64,000 nt of DNA from Bacillus sp. DNRA2 (lineage in GTDB: Bacteria; Bacillota; Bacilli; Bacillales; Cytobacillaceae): contig NZ_JABAIT010000008.1 of assembly GCF_012843265.1 (NCBI RefSeq), forward strand, positions 1-64,000, in the 5' to 3' direction. The stretch's first letter is position 1. The number at the start of each line of letters is the position of its first letter. The position numbers and the translations under genes are program-made. The notes under the pieces are model-generated. The model worked only from the letters and a program-made list of their open reading frames with translations. It was not told the DNA's origin and did no database searches. Shown here in pieces: positions 62,221 to 64,000 of this stretch.

Positions 62221-62775
62221 TTAGGAAGCTTTTGCAAGATTTTTTTGTAATGCCGGGTGTTTTCTTAATCGATAGACTACTAGTGAAGCTAAAACAGCTT
62301 TAATTACATCACCAGGAATATAAACAAGGCTTAATTTAATTGCTTCTGCTACTGGAATATCCATGATAAATGCTTGGACAGGGATCCCGAAAAGGTAAAT
62401 TAACAAAATGCCGACAGTTAGGTTAACTAGCATAATTTTTCCAAGTTGTACAGTACGTAAGTGAGACACTAAATATCCAATGACAAAAGCAGTGATGGGA
62501 TATGCGATTAAATATCCAGCACTAGGTCCAACAAATACGCCGATACCGCCACGACCTCCAGATAGGAGTGGTAAACCTGTTGCAACAAGTAATAAGAATA
62601 AAGTGATACTTAACCCACCTAATCTTGCACCTAAAATTCCACCTGCTAGAAGGACACCGATAGTTTGAAGTGTAATAGGAACAGGCGTAAACGATAACAT
62701 AATCGGTGGCACAAAGCCAAGAGCCCCCATAATTGCAGCAAATAAAGCTACATAAGTCATTTCTTTAATTTTCAT
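62221..62775 (-). CDS. bioY: Biotin transporter BioY
   Basis: The substrate-binding membrane protein for biotin of the energy-coupling-factor type or solitary transporter. Six helices in 184 residues; family motifs PVPITLQTIGVLLAGGILG and GRGGIGVFVGPSAGYLIAYP are present. A BirA operator lies 73 bp upstream. The ATG has GGTGAGG upstream. No ecfAAT genes are in the window. Confidence 0.94.
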   Translation of the reverse strand: MKIKEMTYVALFAAIMGALGFVPPIMLSFTPVPITLQTIGVLLAGGILGARLGGLSITLFLLLVATGLPLLSGGRGGIGVFVGPSAGYLIAYPITAFVIGYLVSHLRTVQLGKIMLVNLTVGILLIYLFGIPVQAFIMDIPVAEAIKLSLVYIPGDVIKAVLASLVVYRLRKHPALQKNLAKAS

Positions 62776-62847
62776 TATTTCCTCACCATTTTCTTAAATA
62801 TTTCGACTTTTTTTCCTCTTTTTTTCATTTTAGTTTGGTCAAAAGAT

Positions 62848-62880
62848 ATTGTCAACTATTAATTAAATAAAGTTAACAAT
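62848..62880. promoter_or_regulatory. BirA operator
   Basis: ATTGTCAAC-N15-GTTAACAAT, an inverted repeat with one mismatch, closely matching known Firmicute BirA sites such as those before bioW and yhfU. It lies 73 bp upstream of the bioY start and would repress it when biotin is plentiful. Confidence 0.85.
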
Positions 62881-62977
62881 AAATAAACGGCTGGAATCTG
62901 GACAAGACAGTGGAATAACCGTCTCGTTTTTGAAAAACGAGAATAGTATGACTATATAATGAAAGGGGTGTTGATGT

Positions 62978-63601
62978 GTGGGAGAAGACAATGAACGTTT
63001 GAACAATGAAGGTCCAACTTTCGAGAAATGGAGTAAGCAAAGGATGATAAGTTCAGGACCAATCGAAGCTACACCAAATACAGAAATAATATCTGTAAAT
63101 ATAATAAATGTAGATCCTGTACAACCACGTGATATCATTGTGGAAATTAAGAATTGGACAACTTGTCCACCAACCGAACTGGGTAAAATCATTCTCCTGT
63201 GTGGAGAACAGGTTAATCCAAATGATATTGGCTATCAGCAAGATGAAGGGGTACAGGGGTTTGACCCAACGATTCACCCGTTTGAAGAAGAGGATGATAT
63301 TCCTGCTTTGACAAAGCCGTTAGTTTTTAAACTCCCACCACAAATGCAGCTCACTGTCTTGGCAGATTTCCCACAACCACTATTATTGCCCTCAAATCCT
63401 TGTTACGAGGTCAGAATATCACTCATTAATACTAGTAATATGTTAATCAGCAGTTTTGGTTTAAATGATGAATTTGAACCACAAGTGGGGAACACAGTAT
63501 TACATCATCAATTTTTTACTTTAAACCCTATAATGATTGAATCTCCCGAAAATCCCGGTTCCACGAATAATCAAGACTTTGGAAATAAAAAAACTGAGTG
63601 A
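62978..63601 (+). CDS. Hypothetical protein, 207 residues
   Basis: I do not recognise this protein. It is soluble, acidic, and beta-rich: short hydrophobic strand-like segments (ISVNIINV, IIVEIKN, LGKIILLC, LTVLADF) alternate with proline-rich loops and the C-terminus is disordered (Pro/Asn/Ser). No signal peptide, so surface or spore-coat secretion would need another route. The start is GTG with AAAGGGGTG upstream. Divergent from bioY, convergent with the flavodoxin gene. Confidence 0.6.
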   Translation: MGEDNERLNNEGPTFEKWSKQRMISSGPIEATPNTEIISVNIINVDPVQPRDIIVEIKNWTTCPPTELGKIILLCGEQVNPNDIGYQQDEGVQGFDPTIHPFEEEDDIPALTKPLVFKLPPQMQLTVLADFPQPLLLPSNPCYEVRISLINTSNMLISSFGLNDEFEPQVGNTVLHHQFFTLNPIMIESPENPGSTNNQDFGNKKTE

Positions 63602-63616
63602 GGAATCTCACTCAGT
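63587..63616. terminator. Terminator, mainly for the - strand gene
   Basis: ACTGAGTGAG-GAAT-CTCACTCAGT, with seven T on the - strand side and none on the + side. Confidence 0.8.
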
Positions 63617-63639
63617 AATTGTTGTCGAATCAGTCAGAC

Positions 63640-64000
63640 CTAGGTCCCATTTTTAAGCTTTTGCAGAATATCTTGTGCCCAATGTTCCGCATGCTCGAGT
63701 TCATTGGCTTTTAGTGGACCTTCACATTTTGTAACAAGAAAACTTTCGGGTTTACATATTGTTGCAATTCCAAACTGCTTAAGTTTTTTTGTTATTTTTT
63801 TAGCGGCAGAGCCTGATATCAAAATGTGCATATTATACCTGGTATCAAATACTGCAGCATGTTTGATATAATTCTTTTTTGCTGCCAGCTGATCCAAAAA
63901 TCGCGACATCTCATGTGTCGGCTTATGGCTGTGTGTTGGGCTTCCAATGATTAATAGGTCGATGTCAGCTATATCATCCGGCTCTATTTCATGATGAATG
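63640..64000 (-). CDS. Flavodoxin-domain protein, 5' part outside the window
   Basis: The frame is open to the right edge, so the true start is beyond 64000; the ATG at 63909 is internal. The visible 119 residues include DIADIDLLIIGSPTHSHKPT, a typical flavodoxin FMN-loop region, then an amphipathic helix (HEMSRFLDQL) and the strand AVFDTRY. Ends ELEHAEHWAQDIL. Probably a short-chain FMN protein of the flavodoxin_5 or menaquinone-dependent protoporphyrinogen-oxidase-like type. The terminator lies 24 bp after the stop. Confidence 0.8.
   Translation of the reverse strand, partial: IHHEIEPDDIADIDLLIIGSPTHSHKPTHEMSRFLDQLAAKKNYIKHAAVFDTRYNMHILISGSAAKKITKKLKQFGIATICKPESFLVTKCEGPLKANELEHAEHWAQDILQKLKNGT

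Overview
The window is chromosomal DNA of a low-GC, endospore-forming Bacillaceae bacterium (Bacillus sensu lato; I cannot name the genus from sequence alone). The basis is: AT-rich DNA with strong Shine-Dalgarno sites and frequent GTG/TTG starts; a Spo0E-type phosphatase, a GerMN lipoprotein and a YbxH-like protein; an LtaS-type lipoteichoic acid synthase; B. subtilis-like NrnB, YkrU/MtnU, AraR and YhfS-YhfT-BioY proteins; and PerR, CcpA, AraR, Spo0A and BirA-type sites. No rRNA, tRNA or CRISPR was seen.

Layout. 1-97: the 3' end (domains V and VI) of a group II intron whose body lies outside the window. 231-16.5 kb: housekeeping and accessory genes. These are a PAS-GGDEF-EAL c-di-GMP protein, a DUF1540 protein, a GerMN lipoprotein, polyphosphate kinase, a CzcD-type cation exporter, an Fe-S/flavin ene-reductase, an EamA exporter with a D-2-hydroxyacid dehydrogenase, an acyl-ACP desaturase, an M42 peptidase and D-serine dehydratase. 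16.54-16.83 kb: a tandem array of a 53-bp hairpin-forming repeat that recurs, with the same period, at 58.78 kb. 16.8-22.9 kb: an MFS efflux gene preceded by a CcpA-site-bearing leader or small-RNA unit, a Spo0E-like phosphatase, PabBC, an alarmone-hydrolase-like HD protein and a TraB-family membrane protein.

23.1-35.4 kb: a ten-gene pentose cluster, all on the + strand. It encodes a ribose-type ABC importer, a PfkB kinase, a class II aldolase, D-lyxose isomerase, AraB, AraA, AraR and XylB. It is headed by a clear sigma-A promoter with an AraR-like operator in its spacer and a cre site about 70 bp downstream. No araD (ribulose-5-phosphate 4-epimerase) is present, so the kinase/aldolase pair is of interest.

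35.5-56 kb: a membrane protein with a probable ATT start, NrnB, a YugP-like peptidase, an omega-amidase, a VanW lipoprotein, LtaS, an EamA transporter, a nitroreductase, PepF, a MarR regulator divergent from a 37-residue membrane protein with twin operators between them, a peptide transporter, a nuclease-XPD helicase fusion, a PaaI thioesterase and RecQ. 56.3-63 kb: acyl-CoA genes, notably bioY - acyl-CoA ligase - thiolase - two hotdog dehydratases behind a near-perfect BirA operator. The thiolase lacks its second catalytic cysteine. The right edge cuts a flavodoxin-like gene.

Two GC-rich intergenic palindromes (44.25 and 57.13 kb) look like the dispersed repeats common in Bacillaceae. The best candidates for something undescribed are the leader/small-RNA unit at 18.2-18.4 kb, the araD-less pentose cluster, the BirA-controlled acyl-CoA operon, the 53-bp hairpin repeat and the MarR/37-residue-protein module.
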